Shown here in pieces: positions 22,864-31,650 of a stretch of DNA of 64,000 nt (its first letter is position 1; each line of letters begins with the position of its first letter). Source of the stretch: Streptomyces sp. Its GTDB lineage: Bacteria; Actinomycetota; Actinomycetes; Streptomycetales; Streptomycetaceae. The notes beneath the pieces are model-generated. The model worked only from the letters and a program-made list of their open reading frames with translations. It was not told the DNA's origin and did not search any database. The position numbers and the translations under genes were made by a program. The DNA is taken from the NCBI RefSeq assembly GCF_019510245.1, contig NZ_JAEKKT010000130.1, forward strand, positions 1 to 64,000, read 5' to 3'.

Positions 22864-23622
22864 TCAGTGCACCACTGCCCTCGCCATCGCGCCCGCGCCT
22901 CGGCGCGGTTGCATCGGAACACCGCGTGCGGGTTCCGACGCGGCTGACCTGACGCCCGGTCCGGCCTGCGCCGGGGCCGGGCTGCGGCGTGGCTGGGCGG
23001 CCGCGCCGTTCTGCACGTCCATGACGGCGTGGGCCACGAGCCCGCCCATCGGGTCGTGCCGGATCAGGTCACGCAACCGGGAACGCGAGGAGCGGCCCTC
23101 GTTCCCCGGGTACAGGTGCTTGCCGAGACCGACCGCGTGGGCCAGGGCGGCGAGCGCCGCGGTCCGCGGGTCCGGCGGTACGCCGGTGCGGATCGCCGAA
23201 TCCAGCCGGCCACGGATCTCCCGGGTGACGGCGTTGTCCGTCGCCTGGTAGCGAGTGGTCGGCAGCACCCCGCACATCTGGCCCGCCACGGCGGCGACCA
23301 TGCCGCACCGTTCGAGATGCGCGAGATAGACCTGGCGAAGGCCGAGACGTGGCCCGCCGATCCAGTGAACAGCCCGTACGGGAGCGCCGCGCCTTCGCAG
23401 CAACTCCAACGCACAGTCCAAAGTCGGATCTCCAGTCGGCCGTGGCTGCACCACGGCGATACGATCCCCGTCTGGGGCTATCCGTCCGGCCAGCGCCAGC
23501 TCTACTAGCTGTGCTCCGGCCAGACCGAGGTCGAGCGACTGCGGCTGTGCAGTGGTACCCGTGGCCGGGTCCAGTGCCAGCAGCAGAAGCTCCTCCGGAA
23601 TTGTTCTGCGGCTCCTGCCCAT
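22864..23622 (-). CDS. GPP34 (GOLPH3/VPS74-like) family protein
   Basis: 252 residues with the GPP34 pattern: IPEELLLLALDPATGT, LGLAGAQLVELALAGRI, a long helical middle, QVYLAHLERCGMVAA and the late RLRDLIRHDPMGGLVAHAVMDVQNG. The eukaryotic relatives bind phosphatidylinositol-4-phosphate at the Golgi. The bacterial role is unknown, though many copies occur in Streptomyces. The start ATG has GGGAGG five bases upstream. The Pro/Arg/Ala-rich last ~35 residues are probably disordered. No partner gene is obvious. Confidence 0.85.
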   Translation of the reverse strand: MGRSRRTIPEELLLLALDPATGTTAQPQSLDLGLAGAQLVELALAGRIAPDGDRIAVVQPRPTGDPTLDCALELLRRRGAPVRAVHWIGGPRLGLRQVYLAHLERCGMVAAVAGQMCGVLPTTRYQATDNAVTREIRGRLDSAIRTGVPPDPRTAALAALAHAVGLGKHLYPGNEGRSSRSRLRDLIRHDPMGGLVAHAVMDVQNGAAAQPRRSPAPAQAGPGVRSAASEPARGVPMQPRRGAGAMARAVVH

Positions 23623-23814
23623 CCATGCCTCCCCGCGTGGATGAATGACAGGGTGACCCCTCTCACATTGGTCTGTCGAGGGTGCGTGACCGGTTCGTGA
23701 GGGAACCGGCAGGTATGTCGTTCTCGTCTACCGCAGGGGCTAAGCCCGCACACAGGACACTGGTACATGGTTCGGACAGCGCACGGCAACGTGCGGAGCG
23801 TGGAGGAGGCATCG

Positions 23815-26286
23815 GTGGCGGGCGAGTCCCCCGACAGGTCGAAGCAGCGCGAGTCGTCGGCAGAACCGACGTCGGGGAGCGCGGAAACGGTTCCCGAAGC
23901 ACGCGACCCACGACTGGCGGTGGCCGCCGAGAAGGAGACCGCCGGCGGTGTGGACACCGCGACCCGGATCTTCTCGGTACGGGACCTGAAGAAGACCGAC
24001 GAGACCGGCGAGACCGGCGAGACCGGCGAGACCGACTCGAAGCTCCGCGACGCGGTGGCGGCGTGGGTGCGCACGGGCGAGCCGGCCGAGGACGCGGCGG
24101 CCCCTGAGGCGCCCACGGAGGCCGAGGAGGGCCCCGAGCCGCCCGAGGGCGCCGAACGGGCGCAGGAGGCGCAGGAGCGCCCGGAGAACGCCGACAACAC
24201 CGCTACGGCGCCCGAGGCGACGACCGAGGACACCCCGGCCGAGCCCGAAGACGCCACGCCCCACGCCGAGTCGGCACCCACGGCCGCCGCCGAACCCCAA
24301 GACGCCGAGCCCGAGGCCGCGTCGGCAACCACCGAGTCCCCCGAGGACGCCGCACCGGAGGACAAGCCCGAGGCGACCACCGAGCCCGAGCCCGCCGACG
24401 AGCCCGAGGACGCCGCCCCCGGGGACAAGTCGGCGACCCCCGACGAACCCCAAGACGCCCAGCCCGAGGGCAAGTCGGCAACCACGGCGACCCCCGAGTC
24501 CCCCGAGGACGCCGCACCGGACGACCATCCCGAGGCGACCACCGAACCCGAGGACGCCAAACCCGCCGACAAGCCCGAGGCGACCACCGAACCCGAGGAC
24601 GCCAAACCCGAGGCGAGCGCCGGACCCGAGGGCGTCGGCGGCGAGGAGGCGCCGAAGGGGCGACCCGCGCCTGACAACGATGGCCGCACGGGTGGTGCGG
24701 GCGAGGAAGCGGACGACGGCGACGCCGAGCCCGGCGTCGATCAGCCCACGACCATGCTCAAGGCCCCCCGCCCCCCGCAGGTCGACCAGCCCACCGCCAT
24801 GCTCAAGCTGGGCGGCGGCGCGAGGCCCGAGCCCAGGTCGCCCGAGTCCGAAGCCGAACGCACCAGCAAGTTCGTCGCGCTCAAGTCGGACATGAAGCAG
24901 GGCCCGAAGCCGGACGCCGGGCCGGAGCCGGCCTCGACCACCCGCACCACCGTCCTCCCCCAGGTCGGCCCCGAGCGCACCACCCAGCAGCCGCTTCCTC
25001 CGAAGCCCCCGCTGGACCTGCTCGCCGAGCTGACCAACACCCCTCCGCCGCCGGAGACACCGGTCCGGACCCTCTTCCGCCGGGTCAAGATCTGGACGCC
25101 ACTCGTCATCGTCCTGCTGATCGTCTTTGCGGTCGTACAGACCCTGCGTCCGCTCCCCCAGCCCACCCTCGACCTCACCGCGAAGGACACGTACACCTTC
25201 GCCGGCGGCACGACGGACATGCCCTGGCCGGCCGACGGCCAGGCCGCCCTCGACGTCCAGGGCATCGGCACGTTCGGCTCCTCCGGCGACCAGAAGCCGG
25301 TGCCGATCGCGAGCGTCGCCAAGGTGATGACCGCGTACATCATCCTGCGCGACCACCCCCTGAAGAGCGGCGCCGCGGGCCCGAAGATAAAGATCGACCA
25401 GGCGGCCCAGGACCAGGCGAACGCCGGCCAGGAGTCGACCGTCGACGTGACGGCAGGCGACTCGATCACCCAGCGCGAGGCCCTGGAGTCCATCCTGATC
25501 GCCTCGGCCAACAACGTGGCCCGGCTGCTGGCCCGTTGGGACGCCGGCTCCGAGAAGGCGTTCGTGGCGAAGATGAACGCCACCGCGAAGAAGCTCGGCA
25601 TGACCAACACGACGTACACGGACCCGTCCGGGCTCACGAACTCCACCGTGTCCACCGCCGTGGACCAGGTGAAGCTGGCGAAGGCCGCGATGGCGAGCGA
25701 GCCGTCCTTCCGCGAGGTCGCCGCGATGATGTCGTACGACGACTACAAGGGCGTCAACCACGGCAACTGGAACCAGCTGGTCGGCCACGACGACGTCGTC
25801 GGCATCAAGACCGGCACCACCACCTCCGCCCTCGGCAACCTGGTCTTCGCCGCGACGAAGACGGTCGGCGGCGAGACCCGCACGGTCATCGGCGCGGTGA
25901 TCCGGCAGCCGGCCAACGCCAGCAACGGCAACAGCATCCTCAAGGCCGCCCTCAACGCCGGCGACGCGCTGATCCGGGCCGCCCAGGGCGCGCTGAAGGG
26001 GGCGACGATCTACAAGAAGGGCGACGTCGTCGGATACGTGGACGACGGGCTCGGCGGCCGTACCCCGGTGGTGGCGACCGAGGACGTGACGGCCGTCGGC
26101 TGGTCCGGGCTGAAGGTGAGGCTGTCGTTCGCCCCGGACGACGTGCCGCACACCGCGAAGGCCGGGACCAAGGTCGGCACCCTCACCGTGGGTGACGGCT
26201 CCGGTTCCGCCGTCCAGGTCCCGGTCGCCCTGGGGAAGGACCTGGCCGAGCCCGGGTTCGCGAGCAGGCTGACCCGCCTCGGCTGA
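23815..26286 (+). CDS. D-alanyl-D-alanine carboxypeptidase (class C/S11) with a very long acidic cytosolic head
   Basis: 823 residues from GTG 23815, which has GGAGGAGG five bases upstream; an in-frame ATG at 23767 lacks a site. Residues 1-415 are Glu/Pro/Ala/Asp-rich low complexity with short repeats (GET x3, TEPEDAKP, SPEDAAP) and two DQPT-MLK segments. One TM helix follows (~424-445, WTPLVIVLLIVFAVV), then an external S11 peptidase domain with SVAK (Ser500/Lys503), SAN (564-566) and KTG (665-667). It trims peptidoglycan stem peptides. The type II topology leaves the acidic head in the cytosol. A strong terminator follows. Confidence 0.92.
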   Translation: MAGESPDRSKQRESSAEPTSGSAETVPEARDPRLAVAAEKETAGGVDTATRIFSVRDLKKTDETGETGETGETDSKLRDAVAAWVRTGEPAEDAAAPEAPTEAEEGPEPPEGAERAQEAQERPENADNTATAPEATTEDTPAEPEDATPHAESAPTAAAEPQDAEPEAASATTESPEDAAPEDKPEATTEPEPADEPEDAAPGDKSATPDEPQDAQPEGKSATTATPESPEDAAPDDHPEATTEPEDAKPADKPEATTEPEDAKPEASAGPEGVGGEEAPKGRPAPDNDGRTGGAGEEADDGDAEPGVDQPTTMLKAPRPPQVDQPTAMLKLGGGARPEPRSPESEAERTSKFVALKSDMKQGPKPDAGPEPASTTRTTVLPQVGPERTTQQPLPPKPPLDLLAELTNTPPPPETPVRTLFRRVKIWTPLVIVLLIVFAVVQTLRPLPQPTLDLTAKDTYTFAGGTTDMPWPADGQAALDVQGIGTFGSSGDQKPVPIASVAKVMTAYIILRDHPLKSGAAGPKIKIDQAAQDQANAGQESTVDVTAGDSITQREALESILIASANNVARLLARWDAGSEKAFVAKMNATAKKLGMTNTTYTDPSGLTNSTVSTAVDQVKLAKAAMASEPSFREVAAMMSYDDYKGVNHGNWNQLVGHDDVVGIKTGTTTSALGNLVFAATKTVGGETRTVIGAVIRQPANASNGNSILKAALNAGDALIRAAQGALKGATIYKKGDVVGYVDDGLGGRTPVVATEDVTAVGWSGLKVRLSFAPDDVPHTAKAGTKVGTLTVGDGSGSAVQVPVALGKDLAEPGFASRLTRLG

Positions 26287-26309
26287 CCCATAACCGGCAT
26301 TCCGTCACC

Positions 26310-26355
26310 GCACCCCGCCGATGGCGGCCCACCCCAGGGCCCCGCGGCGGGGTGC
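26310..26355 (+). terminator. Terminator after the carboxypeptidase gene
   Basis: GCACCCCGCCG (26310-26320) pairs perfectly with CGGCGGGGTGC (26345-26355). The 24-base loop has further local pairing. Confidence 0.75.
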
Positions 26356-26483
26356 GTGCTAGCGTCACGAATCGGGGCAGGTCGCCGGTCGCCGGGACAC
26401 GGCCGCGAACTGGACGGAAAGCGGCCGCCAACACCGTGGAACGCGGCCGGTAACAGAAGACGGGACACGGGGAGTGCCTTCAG

Positions 26484-28331
26484 GTGGCCACAGCGGAGCC
26501 GACACGCGCCGACAACGCCGATCCGGGCCCGGCAGCGGGTCCGCGAATAGCCCTGCCGACGGCAGGCGCGGACGGCACGGAGCGTAAGACCGGCAACCGG
26601 CTGCTGCGCGCCGCCGAGCCGCTGCGCGGACGGCTGCTGCGCCATCCGGTGCTGTCGGTCACCGCCCTCGCCGGCATCCTGCACATCATCTGGTTCTTCA
26701 CGTTCGCGAACAGCGGCGGGGATCTCGCCGCGCAGGACGCCTGGGCCGAGTTCGTCGGCCGGCACCCGGACTCGGCGTACAATCTCGCCTGGTACGGCGG
26801 CATGCACCCGGTGTCGTACAGCGTGGTCTCGCCGTACCTGATGTCGCTGATCGGCGTCCGTACGACGATGATGCTCGCCGGCACCGTCTCGGCAGGCCTG
26901 CTGACCCTGCTCCTCATCCGCAGCCGCGCGGTGAAGAACCCCCTGTGGGCGGCGCTCGCCGGGGTGTTCGCGCTGATCTGCAACGCGCTGTCCGGGCGGG
27001 TCACCTTCGGGCTCGGCACGATGTTCGCGCTGGCCTCGGTCGGGGCGGTGTTCTGCTGGCCGTACCGCTGGCGGTACAAACGGTGGGCGAAGGCGCTCGT
27101 CGCCGCGCCGCTCGCCGCGCTCGCCACCATGTCCTCGCCCGTGGCCGGGCTCTTCGTCGGCCTGGTCGCGGTCGCGCTGTTCCTGCAGAAGCGGCGGCCG
27201 GGCGCCTGGGCGCTCGGCCTGGCGCCCGCGGCCGTGGTGGCGGTCTCGGCCTGGCTGTTCCCGTTCTCCGGCACGCAGCCGATGGGCTTCGGCTCGGTGA
27301 TCATGCCGTTCACGTACGGGCTGCTCTGTCTCTTCCTCGTACCGAAGGAGTGGCGGACGGTCCGGCTGACCGCGGCCGTGTACAGCGTCGGCGTGGTGCT
27401 GGTGTGGCTGGTCAGCTCGCAGATCGGCTCCAACATCTCGCGGCTGCCGATGCTGTTCGCGGGGGCGACGCTGATCGCGGCCCTCCCGTACACGGTGCCG
27501 CGCTCGCGCAGGTACTACACGGTGGTCCTCGCCTTCCTCGGCGTCTGCGGCTGGATCGGCTTCAAGTCGGTCGACGACATCGTCCACACGACCCCGGCCG
27601 CGTCCTGGGCCCGCGAGCTCGCCCCGCTCGTCCACCAGCTCCAGCAGGTCGGCGCCGAGAAGGGACGCGTCGAGGTGGTCCCGGCCCGCTCGCACCGCGA
27701 GGCCTCCGCGCTCGCGCCGTACGTCAACCTGGCCCGCGGCTGGAACCGCCAGGCCGACATGGAGCGCAACCCGCTCTTCTACGACGACACCCTCAACTCC
27801 GCGAACTACCACGAGTGGCTGCAGCGCTGGGCCGTGCACTTCGTCGTCGTACCGAAGGACCAGCCCGACGGCGACGGCGGCGGGGAGCGGGAGCGGGCGC
27901 TGGTGCAGCGCGGGATGCCGTACCTGAAGCAGATCTGGGGCGACGCCAACTGGCAGCTGTTCCGGGTGACCGACCCGGTGCCGCTGGCCGAGCCGAACGC
28001 GGTGGTGGACAGCGCGGAGCAGGGCGAGCTGACCATCGAGGTCCGCCGGGCCGGGCGGATCCTGATCCGGATCCCGTACTCGCCGTGGCTGAGCATCGTC
28101 GGCGCGGACGGCAAGAGCCTCAAGGCGCCCCAGGAGACCGAGGCCTCCAAGCACCGGGCCGACGGCGTGCCGAAGTCGTACGCCAACGTCAACGGCTGCC
28201 TGATGGAGACGCCGGAGGACGCCAAGGGGGACAAGTGGACGATGCTGCTGGCCCCGAAGGCCGGGACCTACCGGCTGGCGGCGCCGTACCAGCTGCCGCG
28301 GGGCACGCCCTGCCCGGACGAGCTGAAGTGA
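26484..28331 (+). CDS. Polytopic membrane protein, GT-C-like or MFS-annotated
   Basis: 615 residues. A disordered head of ~55 residues is followed by ten or so TM helices (about 60-390) and a soluble C-terminal domain (~400-615) with WLQRWAVHFVVVPKDQ and LTIEVRRAGRILIRIPYSPWLSIVGADGKSL. The layout of TM bundle plus extracytoplasmic beta-rich tail recalls GT-C-fold glycosyltransferases rather than a transporter, but no signature Asp motif is certain. It directly follows the peptidase in the same direction with its own GTG start and GGGGAG. A cell-envelope role is inferred from context. Confidence 0.75.
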   Translation: MATAEPTRADNADPGPAAGPRIALPTAGADGTERKTGNRLLRAAEPLRGRLLRHPVLSVTALAGILHIIWFFTFANSGGDLAAQDAWAEFVGRHPDSAYNLAWYGGMHPVSYSVVSPYLMSLIGVRTTMMLAGTVSAGLLTLLLIRSRAVKNPLWAALAGVFALICNALSGRVTFGLGTMFALASVGAVFCWPYRWRYKRWAKALVAAPLAALATMSSPVAGLFVGLVAVALFLQKRRPGAWALGLAPAAVVAVSAWLFPFSGTQPMGFGSVIMPFTYGLLCLFLVPKEWRTVRLTAAVYSVGVVLVWLVSSQIGSNISRLPMLFAGATLIAALPYTVPRSRRYYTVVLAFLGVCGWIGFKSVDDIVHTTPAASWARELAPLVHQLQQVGAEKGRVEVVPARSHREASALAPYVNLARGWNRQADMERNPLFYDDTLNSANYHEWLQRWAVHFVVVPKDQPDGDGGGERERALVQRGMPYLKQIWGDANWQLFRVTDPVPLAEPNAVVDSAEQGELTIEVRRAGRILIRIPYSPWLSIVGADGKSLKAPQETEASKHRADGVPKSYANVNGCLMETPEDAKGDKWTMLLAPKAGTYRLAAPYQLPRGTPCPDELK

Positions 28332-28474
28332 CCAGTCCGCGCACCTGAGTGACGGTCCGATCCGTCGGCCTATGACGTCAGGTCGTCGTCAGGGCGCCCG
28401 CGAACGCCACCGCGTTGCAGGGGGGCACGGCCCGGCCACGGCAGCGACCGGTTCGCGCCGACCCCCTTCCGCAT

Positions 28475-28489
28475 CTGACGCATCGTCAG
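28475..28489. promoter_or_regulatory. TetR-type operator CTGACG-N3-CGTCAG, copy 1
   Basis: CTGACG-CAT-CGTCAG lies 13 bp before the 28503 start. The same 6-3-6 palindrome appears at 30601-30615 upstream of the SDR gene. Confidence 0.6.
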
Positions 28490-28502
28490 CTAAACCGGAC
28501 CC

Positions 28503-29360
28503 ATGGCAGACGACACGACGCAAGCAGACGAGACCCGCAGCGACCTGTACGCCGAACTGGCCGCCGTCGGCCCCTACGGTGCCGATCTCGGGCACGCGCT
28601 CATCACCATGGTCGAGCCGCACCCCGGCCGGGAGCGCGCGTACAACCGCTGGTACGAGGACGACCACTTCATCGCCGGCGCGATGGCCATGCCGTGGATG
28701 TACGCGGGGCGCCGCTGGGTCGCCCCGCGGGGCCTGCAACTGCTGCGCTACCCCGAGAAGTCCGCCGTGGCGCAGCCGGTGACGGCCGGCTGCTACATAT
28801 CCGTCTACTGGATGACCGCCGGCCGCTACGCCGACCACATGCGATGGACCGTCGGCATCAACAAACGCCTCAACCGCGACCACCGCGTCTTCCAGGACCG
28901 CACGCATGTCTTCACGGCCTTCCAGGACCACGCGGCGACGGTCTACCGCGACGGCGACGAGGGCCCTCGCGACATCCACGCCCTCGACCACCCCTACGCC
29001 GGTCTCGTCGTCCAGGTCGTCGACACCGACTCCCCCGACCGGCGCGCGGCACTGCTCGCCTGGCTGCGCGACGACCACCTCCCGAAACGGCTGGCGGGCT
29101 CCCCGGCGGCCATGGTGACCCTCTTCACGCCGACGCCCCTGCCCCTGGACCGCATGACCTACGTCAAGCAGGTCGAAGGGGTCGGAACCCGGCTGACCCT
29201 GCTGTGGTTCCTCGACCGCGACCCCCGAGACGGCTGGCACGAGCACTTCGCGGACCTCGACACGGCAGTGACGGCTTCGGGGCTGGGCGACGTGCAGTTC
29301 GTCGCACCGTTCGTCCCCACGGTGCCCGGGACGGACCGCTACGTGGACGAGTTGCGATGA
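28503..29360 (+). CDS. EthD/stress-responsive-fold protein of unknown function
   Basis: 285 residues. It appears to hold two dimeric alpha-beta barrel-like halves: ALITMVEPHPGRERAYNRWYEDDHFIAGAMAMPWMYAGRRW at the start, and a second LVVQVVDTDSPDRRAALLAWLRDDHLPKRLAGSPAAMVTLF near residue 165. The NRWYEDDH pattern resembles EthD-type proteins linked to ring-cleavage and steroid or polyketide catabolism. No catalytic assignment is possible. A TetR-type palindrome sits just before the start. The identical operator type in front of the SDR gene 2 kb away suggests joint control. Confidence 0.72.
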   Translation: MADDTTQADETRSDLYAELAAVGPYGADLGHALITMVEPHPGRERAYNRWYEDDHFIAGAMAMPWMYAGRRWVAPRGLQLLRYPEKSAVAQPVTAGCYISVYWMTAGRYADHMRWTVGINKRLNRDHRVFQDRTHVFTAFQDHAATVYRDGDEGPRDIHALDHPYAGLVVQVVDTDSPDRRAALLAWLRDDHLPKRLAGSPAAMVTLFTPTPLPLDRMTYVKQVEGVGTRLTLLWFLDRDPRDGWHEHFADLDTAVTASGLGDVQFVAPFVPTVPGTDRYVDELR

Positions 29361-29573
29361 CCTCTCGGGGGCCGGGCCGGTTGACGATGTGAAGACATTG
29401 TTTAACTGACAAGAAATTGACGCGCGTTGTCGGAGCTGGCGAGAATGCGGATCACCTCGCTGTGACCAGAGCGAGTGCAGTGACGCGGGGTCGAGCCACG
29501 CCGTCTTCCGTTGGCCTGTGCACACCCCTCACGCACGACCACCTCCCACACCTAGCTTCCGCAAGGGCACACC

Positions 29574-30488
29574 GTGACGCGCTTCTCACGCTCCAGGACG
29601 TCGGCCACCCTCGCCGCGACGGCCTTCCTCGCCGCCGCGCCCCTCGCCGGGGCCACGACCGCGAGCGCCACCACCGCGAGTGACTGCCAGACGGCCACCG
29701 TGCAGTACCGCATCGTCGACGCCGACGGAAACCCGGTCGGCGCCGACTGGACCTCCCAGGGCGGCTTCCACCAGTGGGACTCCGCCCCTGGCACGGTCGA
29801 GGTGCGTCTCGCCCCCGGGCAGAACGTCGGCGCCGGCTGCACGTACCCGGTGTCGCTGGCCGAGTACACCACCGAGGGCTCCAACTGGTACACCTCCGGC
29901 CACCAGACGCTCGTCGACCACGCCACGGTGTACCTCACCGCCGACGACGTCGCGGGCAGCGACGACGCCAAGCGGACCTGGCAGAAGCTGGCCGTGAAGA
30001 GCCCCGACTGCTACGGGCAGATCGACCTGTACGGCGACGACGTCGTCTATGACGGCAAGTCGGGGGACGGGCACGGCCCCGCACCCTACGAGCCCGGCAA
30101 CGTCGTCACCCCGTACCACCTCATAGCCGCCTGGAACGGCGGCGACAAGCCGTGCACCCCCGACCAGCCGGAGTCCCCCACGCCCTCCGCGTCGACACCG
30201 GCCAGCCAGCCGCCCGCCCCGGAGAGCTCCGCACCGGCCACCCCGACGCCCTCCACCCCCGCGTCCACCCCGCCGGCCTCCTCCTCCACCCCGCCCACCA
30301 CGTCCCACGTCCCCCCGATGAAGACGCCGCCGCCCACCACCCCGGCACCCTCCCCCAGCACCAGCACCCCGCCGCTGGCCGAGACCGGCGCCAGTTCCTC
30401 GACGCCCCTGATCGCCGGCGGCGCCGCCCTGGTGATCGCGCTCGGCGCCGGCACGCTCTTCGCCACCCGCCGGACCCGCAAGTCCTGA
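29574..30488 (+). CDS. Sortase-anchored surface protein (LAETG)
   Basis: 304 residues. A Sec signal peptide ends around ATTASA. A beta-rich domain with two cysteine pairs follows (DCQTATVQYRIVDADGNPVGADW, to about residue 200). Then comes a Pro/Ser/Thr-rich wall-spanning stretch, LAETG, a hydrophobic segment and an RRTRKS tail. LAxTG is the target of actinobacterial class E sortases, so the protein should be wall-linked. The start is GTG after AAGGGC. A strong hairpin follows. The 213-bp region upstream has no gene. The role of the head domain is unknown. Confidence 0.88.
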   Translation: MTRFSRSRTSATLAATAFLAAAPLAGATTASATTASDCQTATVQYRIVDADGNPVGADWTSQGGFHQWDSAPGTVEVRLAPGQNVGAGCTYPVSLAEYTTEGSNWYTSGHQTLVDHATVYLTADDVAGSDDAKRTWQKLAVKSPDCYGQIDLYGDDVVYDGKSGDGHGPAPYEPGNVVTPYHLIAAWNGGDKPCTPDQPESPTPSASTPASQPPAPESSAPATPTPSTPASTPPASSSTPPTTSHVPPMKTPPPTTPAPSPSTSTPPLAETGASSSTPLIAGGAALVIALGAGTLFATRRTRKS

Positions 30489-30514
30489 GCCTCACCCGAG
30501 GCCACCTGAACATC

Positions 30515-30545
30515 CGACGGCTCCGCCCCCAGGGCGGAGCCGTCG
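30515..30545 (+). terminator. Terminator after the LAETG gene
   Basis: CGACGGCTCCGCC (30515-30527) pairs perfectly with GGCGGAGCCGTCG (30533-30545) with a five-base loop. Confidence 0.88.
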
Positions 30546-30600
30546 CCGTTACGGCCCCGCCGCCCCGGCCCCCTTCCACCCTCCCGCCCCCGCCCTTACG

Positions 30601-30615
30601 CTGACGGTCCGTCAG
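30601..30615. promoter_or_regulatory. TetR-type operator CTGACG-N3-CGTCAG, copy 2
   Basis: CTGACGG-T-CCGTCAG, perfect 7-bp arms, overlaps a likely -10 region 29 bp before the SDR start. Same architecture as 28475-28489. Confidence 0.6.
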
Positions 30616-30643
30616 ACACAGGTGGGTGAACCGGAGGTCATCG

Positions 30644-31432
30644 ATGTCGCTGCTCACGGGCAAGACCGTCGTCGTCTCGGGAGTCGGCGCCGGGCTCGGG
30701 CACCAGGTCGCCGCGGCCGTCGTACGGGACGGCGGGAACGCGGTACTGGGTGCACGGACCGAGGCGAACCTCGCGAAGAGCGCGGCCGGGATCGATCCGG
30801 AGGGCACCCGGACCGCGTACCTGCCCACCGACATCACCGACGAGGCCCAGTGCGAGGCGCTGGCCGCGCTGGCCCGCGAGCGGTTCGGCGGGATCGACGC
30901 GGTGGTCCATGTCGCCGCCTGGGACTCCTACTTCGGCGGGGTCGAGGACGCCGACTTCGCGACCTGGGCCTCGGTGATCGACGTGAACCTGCTGGGGACG
31001 CTGCGGATGACCCGGGCGTGCCTGCCGGGGCTGAAGGCCGCGGGGGGCGGCTCGGTCGTCTTCATCGGCACCCAGTCCGCCGTCGCCGCGCCCTCCCAGG
31101 TGAAGCAGGCCGCGTACGCCGCCTCCAAGGGCGCCCTGACCAGCGCGATGTACTCGCTGGCGCGGGAGCTGGGACCGTACCGGATCCGCGTCAACACCGT
31201 GCTGCCGGGCTGGATGTGGGGGCCGCCGGTGCAGGCCTACGTCCAGTTCACCGCACACACGGAAGGGGTGCCGGAGGACGAGGTGCTGGGCCGGCTGACC
31301 GGGCGGATGGCACTGCCGGAGCTGGCGACGGACGGGGACGTGGCGGACGCGGCGGTGTTCCTGGCGTCGGACCGGGCGCGGGCCATCACGGGCCAGTCGC
31401 TCCTGGTCAACGCGGGGGAGCTGATGCACTGA
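30644..31432 (+). CDS. Short-chain dehydrogenase/reductase
   Basis: 262 residues, a classical SDR. The cofactor loop is VSGVGAGLG near residue 12, the VVHVAAW segment stands for NNAG, and the catalytic YAASK is near residue 160. The C-terminal TGQSLLVNAGE motif is the usual closing strand. It probably acts on a hydroxy/keto substrate with NAD(H) or NADP(H). ATG 30644 is supported by CGGAGG. The TetR-type palindrome upstream is shared with the 28503 gene. The TetR regulator itself is not next to it. Confidence 0.9.
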   Translation: MSLLTGKTVVVSGVGAGLGHQVAAAVVRDGGNAVLGARTEANLAKSAAGIDPEGTRTAYLPTDITDEAQCEALAALARERFGGIDAVVHVAAWDSYFGGVEDADFATWASVIDVNLLGTLRMTRACLPGLKAAGGGSVVFIGTQSAVAAPSQVKQAAYAASKGALTSAMYSLARELGPYRIRVNTVLPGWMWGPPVQAYVQFTAHTEGVPEDEVLGRLTGRMALPELATDGDVADAAVFLASDRARAITGQSLLVNAGELMH

Positions 31433-31474
31433 GGGGCCGTTTCCGGACTGCCATAACGTTCATACTCGTGAATC

Positions 31475-31602
31475 AAGGTCAGCAAGACGAACGATTTTAC
31501 TTCGCCTTGACCTTACGCCCGCTTGTCGTGCCCGCGTAACGGAACCCACGATGAGCGGGCACTTCGCGGCCTTCCCCGTCCCCACTCCGCTTATGCGAAG
31601 TG
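31475..31602. promoter_or_regulatory. Structured leader of the symporter gene
   Basis: Two symmetric elements lie upstream of 31651. AAGGTCA (31475-31481) pairs with TGACCTT (31508-31514). CACTCCGC-TTAT-GCGAAGTG (31583-31602) has one mismatch, and a further CACTTCGC half-site lies at 31560-31567. TATGCGAAGTG recurs at 34445-34455 near the ADP-ribosylglycohydrolase promoter. Confidence 0.35.
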
Positions 31603-31650
31603 CCAGCCAGCTGAGCGGAGTTCAGTAGGCGGACCCTGGAAGGGGGGCGC

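Noticed and set aside
23740..26151. 803-codon minus-strand frame opposite the D,D-carboxypeptidase
   Set aside because: Antisense shadow with monotonous Gly/Leu/Arg composition. The plus strand has SxxK, SxN and KTG motifs in order.
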